From Lenisia limosa (Eukaryota; Breviatea): a DNA stretch of 21,963 nucleotides. Position 1 is the stretch's first letter. Each line of letters starts with the position of its first letter. The stretch is taken from assembly GCA_001655205.1 (NCBI GenBank), contig LPNZ01010334.1:1-21963 (forward strand), read 5' to 3'. Positions 9,321 through 20,546 of this stretch are shown here, piece by piece. Under the pieces are notes generated by a model. That model was given only the letters and a program-made list of their open reading frames with translations, was not told where the DNA came from and did no database searches. A program made the translations under genes and the position numbers.

Positions 9321-10971
9321 TTAATTGGTCTGACATATATTCCTCGTCAAGGCTCTCAAGCTTGCCCATACCTCATCTTTGACAGGATGAATGAAGAAGC
9401 GATTACCTGAAACAGTCAATATGCTAACTGTACAATGATAAGCACTGTTTATTAACTCCCCACTTACAAATGAACACAATAATGGCCAATGAACAACAGA
9501 ATATCATAAAGCTTGGCAATGAAGAAGCTACAAATGTAATTTTAGGAGTACTAGTCACATTCATAACTCTCTCCAAAAAAAATAAAAATAATAGCGACCC
9601 ACAGAAATCATGAAGACTTTTGTCACAGACGAGGAGCGGAATGAGGGGTGTAGGCCATTCACTTTGGTCACAGTCACTTTCAATAGAATCTATTGGTGTA
9701 AATGCAACTCCCAGAGGGTTACTAACCTTTCAGCTGAGTCTTATAGAGCGACATCATCACCAAAATGGAGAGCAGCATGAGTCCAAACATGATCAAACTG
9801 GTCTGTGTTGTTATGTATGTGTCTGAAGAAGCAACGTCATATAGCAGATCTGTACCCCTCCACCCCACCTTCGCAGCAATTTTCCAAACCCTGAAATTGG
9901 GCTTCTTTTGAAGAGCTATGAACACCATCATGCTTGCTGTAATGCAGGAAACTGGAAGATCAACCCAGGCACCATGAGGATAGAAGGCAGTAGTGTTAAC
10001 TTACCGAAAGGAAAGAATGCGATACAGATGATGAGATATCCAATCGTTTCACACTTGTCCATCACATCAGAGAAGATATCACTAAGAATGGTTAATGCAA
10101 AGCAACGTTGATAAAATTATGTCTGGAAAGGTGATCTTTGTAAATCACATCATACGTTGCCAAGTATAACAGAGATACAACTACCACCCCACGGACCTCT
10201 TGCGGTAGTGCATAATACTCGCGTCCAAAATGCGATCGGGAGGTTCATTGGAGTTGAACTGAAACCGTTAACAGAGACTGGTACGCCTTACATCGAAACC
10301 GCTAAACGACCAAGACGCATCAACACCGGGAAACACCAGGGACTCAGTTACGTTCTCATGCGTGACGCTAGCCGTTAAGTGTGGCTCCTGAACATTTAAT
10401 GTTTTCAAGTGGGTAACAACGAAATAAAAATATCTTATATAAGATGAAGTGTCCCACATGGATTGCAATATAAGATGAAGTGTCCCACATGGATTGCAAT
10501 GAAGTCACTTCCGAGGGGCCCGAATGCAAGGACACAGAATGACTGATGTGTTAACAGACGTGTAATGACGGAAGTGACAAGGATATATATATTCTACGAC
10601 CAATTTCACAGATTTACAAATATAATTATTTCGGCAGAAGTTTAACCACTATTTATTGTCTTGTTCATTTTTTGCTGGATGACACTGAAAAGCTGAAAGC
10701 AAAAAAGTTGGGGAATTAATGTTATATGTGGAAACATTCAGAAGGTACAACGAAAGGGTACATTACTTGGCATTTTTTGAGGCGTTCCATTGGCAAATGA
10801 AAATGGCAACTATCAATATTGTTTCATTTCATATTCCCTCCAAACAAACCCAATCCACCGGTTCACCACACCACCAACAATAAAGCTCAGAAAGAGTAGA
10901 AACGTTGAGCACGTAATGAGGCGGGATCGAGGAGACCATCCGAGGTCATGGCTTTGTTGTCCTGCTGCCAT
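9321..10971 (-). CDS. Multi-pass membrane protein, family not recognised (paralogue of 4662-7490)
   Basis: Thirteen in-phase exons total 984 nt (327 residues): 10846-10971, 10767-10809, 10650-10692, 10458-10542, 10292-10387, 10219-10258, 10156-10198, 10005-10081, 9869-9951, 9727-9802, 9603-9689, 9468-9566 and 9321-9406 (TAA). The start ATG at 10971 is the first in frame (MAAGQQSH). A signal-anchor helix follows (TFLLFLSFIVGGVVN), then a probably lumenal domain with sequons NGT and NVT, then hydrophobic segments VRGVVVVSLLYLA, IGYLIICIAFFPF, CITASMMVFIAL, SLIMFGLMLLSILVMM, a loop with SDCDQSEWPTPLIPLLVCD and a last helix SFMIFCCSLAIIVFI, ending in a short basic tail. The loop and last helices align with the neighbouring gene, so the two form a tandem pair. 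Exons 3 and 4 (10650-10692, 10458-10542) are least certain. The function is unknown. Confidence 0.72.
10437..10500. repeat. 31-bp tandem duplication
   Basis: Two identical 31-bp units (10437-10467 and 10468-10498) follow directly on one another, with two further matching bases. The unit straddles the proposed exon 10458-10542 and its donor on the minus strand. As 31 is not a multiple of three, the duplication shifts frame unless one copy is spliced out. Confidence 0.93.
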
Positions 10972-11312
10972 CCCAGGCTGTTTGTGCTTTCTGATTGTAG
11001 AAAAGAACACTCACACAAATAATAATGGTAGTCAATCGCAAAACGCTTGAATGAAACTATGGAACAAGTATTTGTACACCGATATTATTCCAGTGTTATT
11101 ATGTTAACTATCAGAATAAATCGAAAATGCGGCCCCTTTCGAGGGAGGCTTTTAAGCTCTTTGCTGGTACAACATTTAAGCTCCAAAAACCAAAATAATT
11201 TGCAATCGCCTGAATCGCCCAGCAATCGCCTTAGGCCTTTTTTAAACACTGATATAGAAATAATTATGAAGTATAGTTCAACATAAGGAACGCCGTTGAA
11301 TTGGTATCGACT
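10972..11312. promoter_or_regulatory. Short divergent intergenic region, probable bidirectional promoter
   Basis: The 341 bp separate the ATG of the minus-strand membrane protein gene (10971) from the ATG of the plus-strand nucleoside hydrolase (11313). A long minus-strand open frame crosses 11085-11531, but it overlaps the first exons of the hydrolase and shows no protein-like composition, so I treat it as chance. I recognise no specific promoter element. Confidence 0.5.
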
Positions 11313-13995
11313 ATGGGAGCTGTTTTCACGAAACAACGACGTAAGTAACTCTTTTGCTTCTTCTAGGCAATTATCTTGAACATTTTTTATATATAATAAT
11401 ATTTTATTGGGATAAGAATGAAATGGCCCAATGTGTTGAATACCCTCAATAACCATTCCATATAATAATATCACACAGACGAGGATGAAGAGCATGTTGT
11501 TATCCACAAGGCCATGTCCAAGTGGGAACAAGAGACAAGAGAAGAGCTCTCCCTGCTTGTCAACAAGGTTTGTGATTGTTGAGTCTTGTATGCAGTTTTA
11601 TCCATTTGAATTGGACAGTATTTCATATGTATGGATGTATCCTTAATTAATTGAGTTCATAATTTTAGGTGAAATCAAGTCTTGACAAGTCCCCAGTGGA
11701 ATCCCCCAAATCCGTAACCCCTTTGCCTGGCCAACTGACCAAGGTGAGCAAATCCATGACTTCACAGCAACCAGAACTTGGTGGTACTGGACACCGACAT
11801 TGGGTCGGATGTTGACGACCTTCTTGCACTGACCTACCTCGTCCATCGCGCACCGGAACGTTTGGCGGCTGTTGTCACTTCTGTCGGTACGATGTTTGAT
11901 CATCAGATAATGCTGATCACTAAATATAGCGTGTCAGTTTGTCATTTCACCTCGCATGTCTGGTCATTTCAAATCAAGATCCCCCGCTCCCCCTCTGACA
12001 CTTTCACCGATAAGGGCCGGTTAACCTTCGAAAAGCAATTGTTGAGCAAGTCTTGAGGCAATCTGGGCTAAAGGTGTGTCATTGTTCAACTTCATAGGAA
12101 TAAAATCTGCTGAGATTGTGTCTATCCCACATAGGACATCCTAAAACGAGATGCGGCAGTTTTTTTGATAGGAAGAACATTATAAACTATAAAATCTGGG
12201 ATAACACACATCAACGAATTTAAATCTCAGAAACCAGTGTTGCCTGGAGTGTCCAGACCCCTCTTTTCTGTCTACCCGCCTTTTACAACCGGGCATGAGG
12301 GTGAGGCTATTTTAACGTTTGCGGGACTGGGGAAGAGGAATTGGTTACCTCCACGTTTTTACTTTACAGCCCTGCTGAAATCAGTGGTATTGTTGACCGC
12401 CAGCTATCAAGTCGTGATATTGTACCTGAAATCCAACCAAACGAGCTAAGTGAAGGTTGGTGAGCTTCATGCTTTGTATCTTCTCCCATATTTATCAGTT
12501 AACAAGACAGTTGACAAGGATTCTGTACAGGCTCTTCTGGCAACCCTCCGTGAGCAAGCCCAGGAAGGCCAATTAATGTATGTGATCACGGGATCAGCAT
12601 CCACTTTGGGGTGTCTTGTTAGTATGTATCCTGAAGAGGCCAAAGCAATGATCAGCGAAATCGTCATGATGGGAGGTATGTGACGCTAGCTACTGTAATT
12701 TTCTTCGTGCTGCTTATTGCATACATTTACTAATTAGCTGGTGTTAGACACAGCAGTAGCAGTCAAAGGGACAAAGATGACTTCAGTATTGCTGAAGACT
12801 TGGAGGTGGGAAAGGGAATCTCACTTCAACCTTTTTCCACCATCCTTATACATATTTGTTTGAAAGCGGAATACGTTCTATTACCCTCTAGGACGGGGAA
12901 GCGTATCATGCCAATCCCAATCTAAATGTTCGGCATGACCCTGCGGCAGTAAAAATACTGGTCAAATCTGGTATCCGAATAAGGTATTCACAGGAAGCAT
13001 ATTACATTTCTGCTATAATTATTCTTCCTTCAGTTGTTTCATTAGGATCCCCTTCTTACTTTTCTGAAGGTTTATCTCGAGTGCAATGACGGGGCAGCTC
13101 TTTTGGAATGATGGCGGACTCCAAGTGGGAATTTGTTAATCACTTTGAACTTTCGTTGTGCAATAGGCTGATTTTCACACCAAAGCTCCATTTGATACTT
13201 TAGTGGTGGATTTATGAAGCTTTCCAAAGAACTGAAGGGCAACACTCTGTAACTGTTCAGGAGGTACTGAGGACCAAAACAGGACCATTATACAAATAAA
13301 TAGGAGTAATATAACATAAGTACATTCTATTGTAATATGATTTGATTTCCAAGGCTCCAAGTCTTCCCAGCTACATTCCGTCCGACCACACTTTAGATGA
13401 CACATCAGGTGATTTTTATGGACTCGTATATGATATCATATGATATAATACTACATATAGTACATAATGTAATGATATAGTACATAATGTAATGATATAG
13501 TACATGTAAATCCTGCTAAGTTGCTCTTTTTGATAACAAATATAGTTCTTGTCGGAAGGGTTCTGGACAATTGGCTGGAGTATAGATCACAGAAGTTTAT
13601 GACCAAAGTGTGTGGGTGAAGATGCTATTGGATGGTGCTATTCTAATTTGACAATACATCGTGAGTATTTTTTTTTAAAGTCACTAGATGCTTGGGACTT
13701 GCCCACATGACGTGTTGGCTGTGATTGAAGCACTGGAACCGGAAAGATTCTGCTCATACTCCAAAGGTCATATTCTGGTTCATGGGCTTGTGATGATAGA
13801 TCGTGTGTTTTCTCTACAAATTTCACCCCCCAGATTGGGCCTAATGGAGAAACATGGTGGGTACCTGACCGACATAATGGCACGGTTTATAATGCTGTTG
13901 TTCTCAACAAGGATGAAGCGTTTAGAGAGGTACATAGTTGATTTTGTTTGGGTAATTTAACCCTTAAGGTTGTAACAGGATGTTTGAATATTTGA
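11313..13995 (+). CDS. Inosine-uridine preferring nucleoside hydrolase family protein
   Basis: Seventeen exons total exactly 1350 nt (449 residues), with every junction in phase: 11313-11340, 11479-11567, 11669-11743, 11775-11886, 12015-12073, 12231-12343, 12370-12449, 12499-12675, 12738-12805, 12892-12983, 13070-13124, 13204-13263, 13354-13408, 13546-13607, 13688-13789, 13834-13929 and 13969-13995. Family enzymes hydrolyse the N-glycosidic bond of nucleosides. Seen here: the calcium-binding motif DTDIGSDVDDLLAL near residue 70; GHEGEAI in the usual HG-E/D position; ITGSASTLGCLV and EIVMMGG for the G-L-T-N and MGG blocks; NLNVRHDPAAVKIL for the N-x(n)-DP block; and PHDVLAVIEAL with the late His-Asp pair. 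The N-terminus MGAVFTKQR fits an N-myristoylation start and precedes a roughly 60-residue extension absent from bacterial enzymes. The helix-rich insert FQRTEGQHSV is atypical. Substrate preference cannot be read. Confidence 0.9.
13461..13505. repeat. 20-bp tandem repeat in an intron
   Basis: The unit tacataatgtaatgatatag occurs twice in full, with a third partial copy, inside the intron 13409-13545 of the nucleoside hydrolase gene. The sequence just upstream (tgatatcatatgatata) is palindromic and AT-rich. Confidence 0.92.
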
Positions 13996-14237
13996 GCTGT
14001 TGGCTCCCTTCCGTTGATTTTAGGTAATTATCTTTTATTATTTATTTGTTTATTTATTCTGTGACTTATGCGAAGAAATACATAATACTACAATACAACC
14101 TTTACATTGGGGATGTCATCTATCTCCTAAAAACTGGAGGTCGTTGCTGGGAGAAAACCTGCATCTGTAAGCAAAGATACACGAGAACCGACTAATCACA
14201 AAGTACAAAAACTATTCGCATGATAACACCAATCCAA
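13996..14237. other. Intergenic region between convergent genes
   Basis: The 242 bp lie between the stop of the hydrolase (13993-13995) and the stop of the coiled-coil gene (14238-14240, minus). A 147-nt open stretch starting near 14025 follows an attttag, so an alternative last exon of the hydrolase is possible but has no family support. Confidence 0.55.
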
Positions 14238-17200
14238 TCAGGATGAACAATCCAGCCCATCACCCACAGAGTGAGCTTCCTTCACTGGAGGTCCCTCAGA
14301 TTTTCGGCTCAAGAATGATGCTCTCATCTAGTGAGTGGAATCAATGGAGGATGGAGTAAAACAGAGTATGTGAATGTAAACCTAAGGAAGAATACATTCA
14401 CACACCGTTGAGTTCAGGGTTGACTGGTTCTGGGATTGTCCAAAGGGAGTGACTGGGGGCTGCAGGGGGGTGATGGGAATGGTTGGCATCTGCGGCTTAA
14501 TGGATGGCTTGGGAAGACTTCCACTGTAAGGTTAAAAGTATCACTCCCCATTTCGCTCAAGAGCTGAGAACTGCCCAGGTACCCCCCCCCCCCNNNNNNN
14601 NNNNNNNNNNNNNNNNNNNNNNNNNNNNNNNNNNNNNNNNNNNNNNNNNNNNNNNNNNNNNNNNNNNNNNNNNNNNNNNNNNNNNNNNNNNNNNNNNNNN
14701 NNNNNNNNNNNNNNNNNNNGTTTGGTGCTCTAGAAGTTCGTCCTCTGGGGTGGTGAACAGCGAAACAATTTCTGATCTACTGCGATATCCCTTTTAATGA
14801 CATGGCTCCCAAAAAGAACAATTAATAAGATTGCTCTTACCAAGTTTTCTTCTTGAGTCATGGAGAGTGTGGATGAAGTGATCACGTGACTTCTCCATTT
14901 CAACCCGGCCGCTTTTGCTGGCTGTTATCTGAAGAGAATAAGGATGGCGCACAGCTATATGGCATGCGCCGAACTAACCTTCTCATCCAGGCTTGCGAGT
15001 TCTTTGTCCGCTGCCGCAACCAGGTTTTCTATATCCGCTTCAAGCTGTTTCACCTCCTCTTCCATAATCTGAGGTTATTAACAAAGTGCAAACGGTACAA
15101 CGACTATGTAGGGATTGCCGCAGTTACCTCTACGGCCTTCCTCTCTTCGGCTCTCTGGGAGGCTAAGGACTCTTGTCGGGTCTCAAAGCTCTGTTTCACC
15201 TGCTGCAGCTCCTGAGGTGTCAAAGAGGTTTCAATACACATCAAATGTGACAAATTAAACGTAGAAGTGCAACAAGCTACAGACAAGAAGCATTGGGTAT
15301 ATGGCTATGAAGCCGAGCTTTACCTCTTTCAGGGCTGTGTGTCTCTCAACAAGTGCCACCTTTGCCGCTTTTTCGGAGCGTAACTGCCGAGTGGTTGTCT
15401 CCAACTGAGTCGTAAGCTCACTGATTAAGTTTGAAAGCTGTGAAAAGAATCGCTACCCATCCGCACCTCCTCAGTAAGGCGTGAGGATACAGCCATCAAC
15501 TCCGCCTGTAGCCGGCTGGTGTCGGCTTCTACTAAGGTTTTTGCTTCCATTTCCTACGTTATGTCACACGATTGTGGGCAGGAAAGTGGTAAGTATCCAA
15601 AGGCGAACCGCGTGCAGTGCCGCTTGGGCTTGTTGTAGCTCAAACATCAGGCGCTGGCGCGAGTCATCAGCCTCGTCCTCGACCAGTCGTCGAACCTGGG
15701 GGTGAGACTTCTCTATTGCTTGAAAATATATCGATATTTATCGAGGACCTTCAGTCGATTGTGAACCGAAAGGAAGCCAGTTGTTGGGTCCAACAAGATT
15801 TGAGATGACAGAATACACCACTTACCTCTTCAAGCATTTGGATTGCCCTGATTTCAGCCTCGATTTTCTGTTGTGTGTCTGTCAGGTTCCGTTTCACCTG
15901 CACCATCAGAAGCAGAGAAAAAATAATATACACTTATACTATGATATATGATATAATGTACTATGTTGACTAAAAACGGTTATTAATGGGAATTGTAAAT
16001 AGGCTTCCCTAACGGTCAAAAGAATGTTCCAAACAAACTTCTCTTTGTTTAGAGTCCATTTGAGCTTGAAGATCTTTCGTCTGAATCTAAAGAGGTGAGA
16101 CGGTTGGAAAGAAATGAGTTTTGTTTTTATTCTAATCTCTCATACACCCCCTCCCTCCCTCTTACTTCTAACATGTTCTTTCTCTCGCGCTCCCTCTGCA
16201 GCTTCTGTTCACCCATCAGCAGCTCGTCTTCAAACCTTTTACGCGTCACATTTAGCTCTCGTTCTACGTTGTGAGTATATATAATGTATTCTTTGGGTGT
16301 TACTCTTGACCAAAGCAAAACTCGNNNNNNNNNNNNNNNNNNNNNNNNNNNNNNNNNNNNNNNNNNNNNNNNNNNNNNNNNNNNNNNNNNNNNNNNNNNN
16401 NNNNNNNNNNNNCTTCCTAAACCATGTCAAATGAAAATGTATCTTATGATAACGAAGTGTCTCAAGTTCATTATTTGTGCTTATCCTTGTCCTACTTTCA
16501 GCTTCCTATGTACAGATGAAAGCTCTTCTTCGTACGCTGTTCTAGATCTAGTCCATCAGAAAGCCTGATGTACATATCAAAAGTCCCCCCATGCCAACCT
16601 TGCAATTTGAGTCTTCAGCTGGTTGTTTCTCTCTCTCATTTCAGCCTGGTCATTGGTACCACTTGACACGGATTCTCTATAACGCAGCGCCTCCTCTCTC
16701 AAAGATTCTGCTTCCTGGCGCGCCTGCTCAATTGCGCGTAATGCTGCTTCTGTTGAGTTCTTCTCATGAGTGAGTCGCTCCTGAGCCTCCGCAACCTTTT
16801 TTGATCAGGTTTGCAAACAGGAATATCAAAAACATCATACAATATGAAATATATATCAACAAACACCATCAGCCCCCCTCTCTCCCACCTGGCTCTGAAG
16901 GCTGTGAGCAGCGCTTATTGCCTCTTCTCGAAGCCTCTCTTCCCTTTTAGTCTCCTTTTCAAGGCGCTCAGTCTCCAGTTGTGAGTTTCGCTGTACATCT
17001 CTGATTTCCTGCAGGCACTTGGTAAGAAGAGAAGGGAAATTAGCAGTGCTGAACTTCAACATTTAAAAAAGCACCAAATACAAAAAACAGAAACAAACAC
17101 ACCTTCTCCAATCTCCTGACATCGCCTTGAGCCTGGCTCTTCCGCTCGACCTCCGAACTAAGGTCCATTTTGGCTCGGTTGAGATCGCCATCCAGGGCAC

Positions 17201-20200
17201 CGGACACAGTGGACAGAAGATTCTGCTTCGCAGCCGCTGTAGACTGCATGGTTTGGCCTAGTGAGACGGGGACTGTGTTTTGAGGCTTCTCCTGGTCCTT
17301 TGTCTGGGCCTGGGAGAGAAGGCTGATAAGAGACGAGAGTTGTGTGGAGAGCTTTTCAGGGAGACCCTGGCCCGAGGGTACTACCGGCTCTTCTGGCTCC
17401 GTTGATGGCTTGTATGGGTGTATGGATGACGAGAAACCTGGGGTATACGGTCTCAACGGCTTGTTTTCGTCATTGATCAGAGTGGAACGAAGTCGAGCCG
17501 ATCTGACACTGTGAGGAGTCCTGCATATTTAATATTACAAGTATGACCAATGTATAATGACAGGATCAAGGTATTAGGTATTAATTAGAGCTCCGGGCAG
17601 TTAATATTAATATATTAATATTTAGTATGTATCATTTTTGCTCATCATAAATATTAATATTATATTTATGTAGTATATCATATAATTTGATAATAATATG
17701 TAATACATTTATTATAATATTTGTTTTTTTTCGTTGATTTTGTAAGAACATTTTTTTTATTAACATGTTTAACTCCAAATTTATTTTGTTCTTCCGTTTT
17801 CCGTTGATATTGTGATATACACCGTCCAGAAATATGTAAAATTTTAGATATGTGTGATAAAGGTTTAAATGCTTGTTTTCATGATTGTCCCATACATCCA
17901 ACACTATTTACATTGCTCTGAGTGCGTGATGTAGTTATTTTTCTTCTGAAAAAAAGCCGAACAACTTTGTCATATACTAATTGAAAAAACATGTTATATT
18001 AACCTTCAAAATTGTCAAAAACTACGTAAAAATCACTTTTACTGACACACATTCTTCTTTTCATAGCTAGATAAAGTGAACGATCAGTGAAACATACCAA
18101 TGCGGGGGCCAAATACGATTACTCACACTTTCATCACTTTCTTTTTTTTTTTAAAAAAGCTGTTTTTGGTTCAAAATGACGAAAAAATTAACCAAATTTC
18201 ACATAATAATATATATATCTAAATTTTCACATATTTCTGGACGGTGTATATGTAATATATATGATATGTGATATGATATATCTGACATTAACAATATTCA
18301 TATTTTATAAATATTAATTGCCCGGAGCTTTATTATGAAATTACTCTATGCACCAATCATGTTCATTTTTTGCACTATTCCCCTGAACATCCCATACACA
18401 CCTTGAAAGTGATTGGCGCCAAGGGGGCGGTGACGTCGCGTTCTGAGCAACAGTGTCGGGAAAAGTCACGTGAGGAGACCCAGGTGTACGGAATGATGAT
18501 GATGGGGCGGTCGCGGATTGGAAAGCAGGCCTTGAAGGAGATATACTCGATGAGAACTGCGATGAGTTGAACGTGGGGGGCTGGACTGTTGTTGGCTGGG
18601 AGGAATACGTAGGCGGGATAGGCTTGGAATATTGAGCAGTGGCAGCGGGCTGGTAAGGGATGGACATTGGTTGCGAGAAACTGGGGACGTATGGTTGTTG
18701 GGTGGGCTGTGTGGGCTTGATAGAGGCAGGGTTGTACAGACCTCCTGGAGGATGAGTTGGACGAGGTAGTGAAAGCAAAATAGCCAAGAGAGGAAAGATG
18801 GATAAACCCAGGATTCAACGCCATTCAAAATATAAACCTACCATAGGGCTGGTTGGCGGAGTATTGATTTTGGCTGTTCGAAAGTCCAGCCTGGTTGTTT
18901 GTTACTGAGTATGGGTTTACGTTTTGATTCATCGGAGACTAGAAGGTGATGAGAAGACCAAAGTGTGTTAACAAAGGGCAGGAAATCCCGCTCATCAGGG
19001 GAAGCTCATACCGAGTAATTTTGTTGGAACTGGTTTTGGCCCATTTGGTACTGATTCATTGCGTTGTTGTTGTATTGTCCCTGCATGGGCTTTGCAAATT
19101 AGAAGAAAAAAAAGCCAAAAATATCATCTCCTTTCCTTAGTGATATGATACGGACTTTTGGATCAAAATGGTGAACAGCAAGAGGGTCTATTAACAGTGT
19201 TCAGGTGATTCAATGTGTATGATATTACTTAGCCAGGGGTTCAGACTGTGCAAAGCAGTGATTTACAAACCTGAAGGTTAGCTTGTTGGTTGGGCATGAA
19301 GTTGAAAGATGAAGCCGGCGGGGCAGCACTTTGACTTGGCGCCACCTAATGGTCAAATAAAACTATTCAACTGGGGAAATACGGGCATCTTCAATATCAT
19401 ACATGTGTACGTAACCCACATTAACTTGCGCATTCCCAAATGTTTGGTTCTGCTGCATTGGCATGTTCTGTGACACTGCAGGTTGCATATTACCTTGCAT
19501 CCGCATATCGTTTTGGGCTCCTTGCATGTTGCTCTGAAGACTGGCTTGGCTAGGATGTTGATTCATTGTCTGGGTATTCGCGCTCAGATTTGGCTGCTGT
19601 GAATGGACAGATACTGAAGACATTGCCTTTTCCATTGTTTCCATTGGACCACTATAAGGTTATAACGGAAATAGGTAATTAAAACTCGATAAAAAAACTC
19701 AAAAAACCCAATGGTTCCAGAGGCGCTACAAGCGAACCTGTGATGTACAGAATGCGTTGATGCCGCGCTTGCCATTGGCTCACTGACTGTCACGGTTGGG
19801 ATGGAGTCTTGCGCCCCAGTAGCCTCCCCTATGTTATTAAAAAACGTTCTTGTAAAGCTTGGTGGTGAAGCACTTGAAACACACCAAACCCTACCGCTTT
19901 GTTGTGAACTATCCAAAGACTGGTGTGATGATGTTGTTTGCATTGAACCTAGTTTCTACAATGATTNNNNNNNNNNNNNNNNNNNNNNNNNNNNNNNNNN
20001 NNNNNNNNNNNNNNNNNNNNNNNNNNNNNNNNNNNNNNNNNNNNNNNNNNNNNNNNNNNNNNNNNNNNNNNNNNNNNNNNNNNNNNNNNNNNNNNNTAAT
20101 GTAGGATTTGGTTCTCTAGGAAACACAAGTAAGCACTGGGCAGATCAGGGTAGGATATCAAGAGGAAGGCAAGGTATATGTGGTCTTACCTCCGATGAAA

Positions 20201-20264
20201 CACTAGGTTGTGGTGCTGCATTGAGTTTAGCAGAGGCTAATGCCAGCTGCAAGGGATTAGCCAT
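14238..20264 (-). CDS. Large coiled-coil protein with Gln/Asn/Ser/Pro-rich N-terminal half, unrecognised
   Basis: Readable exons: 20190-20264 (MANPLQLALASAKLN), gap-broken pieces 20097-20115 and 19738-19966, 19426-19651, 19271-19345, 19012-19089, 18842-18938, 18402-18744, 17103-17508, 16889-17008, 16599-16795, 16496-16541, a presumed exon in the gap 16325-16412, 16166-16263, 16039-16086, 15826-15897, 15609-15695, 15467-15553, 15324-15437, 15128-15211, 14979-15068, 14841-14928, 14720-14771, 14406-14523 and 14238-14327. All readable junctions agree in phase, giving at least 970 residues. The first half is low-complexity (QNQTFGNAQ, QYNNNAMNQYQMGQNQFQQN, many Ser and Pro), as in disordered scaffold proteins. 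From about 17300 leftward comes a heptad-rich coiled coil (LETERLEKETKREERLREEA, EEEVKQLEADIENL), then a Pro-rich tail. I recognise no catalytic or lipid-binding domain. Coiled-coil exons are short and mostly joined at phase 0. Confidence 0.85.
17589..18329. mobile_element. Outer non-autonomous in
   Basis: A terminal inverted repeat starting agctccgggca(g/a)ttaatatt is seen at 17589-17608 and, in reverse complement, at 18310-18329. The 741-bp element sits wholly in the intron 17509-18401 of the coiled-coil gene. The inside is very AT-rich and holds a second element at 17820-18246. No clear target-site duplication is visible. I see no transposase frame. The element type is therefore an inverted-repeat, MITE-like sequence of unknown superfamily. 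Confidence 0.65.
17820..18246. mobile_element. Inner mariner-type MITE with TA flanks
   Basis: The 427-bp element starts caccgtccagaaatatgt and ends with the reverse complement. Including flanking bases, the arms 17815-17850 and 18216-18251 match at 34 of 36 positions. Both ends abut TA (17818-17819 and 18247-18248), the target-site duplication typical of Tc1/mariner elements. The inside has no long open frame, so it is non-autonomous. A related end lies at 6165-6200. Confidence 0.8.
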
Positions 20265-20546
20265 GTCTGGACCAAGGCAGTTATAAGGTTGTCTATTCTA
20301 TCTTATTAAGCAAGCCCATTTCCCAAGATTCTTAAATCTATAAACTACTACCTAACTATCACTGCAAACAGGGCCCAAAAAGCTCTGAAAAAAGCAACAC
20401 AAGATTGCAACCGAGTCTCAACGAAATCCACCGAAAAATGTTCGCCACTTTGTTGGCGGATATTTGCATGAATTCAATTGCTGATTGGATGTGGATGGAT
20501 ACTAAGAACAGATACACAGGCACACAGGCACAAATAAATAATAACA
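20265..20546. promoter_or_regulatory. Divergent intergenic region, probable bidirectional promoter
   Basis: The 282 bp separate the ATG of the coiled-coil gene (minus, 20264) from the ATG at 20547 (plus). I recognise no specific element; the bases just before 20547 are A-rich (aataaataataacaATG), a usual context for a start. Confidence 0.5.

Noticed and set aside
11085-11531. 148-codon open frame on the minus strand
   Set aside because: It overlaps exons 1 and 2 of the nucleoside hydrolase on the other strand, which are supported by phase and by a long consistent gene model. Its composition looks random and it has no motif.
13144-13203. Open stretch ADFHTKAPFDTLVVDL in the nucleoside hydrolase gene
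   Set aside because: Keeping it as an exon forces a 17-nt intron or a stop. Splicing 13124 to 13204 keeps frame through the rest of the gene without it.
18341-18828. Three long overlapping open frames on the minus strand
   Set aside because: One frame is the exon 18402-18744 of the coiled-coil gene; the other two are shadows made by its low-complexity codons.
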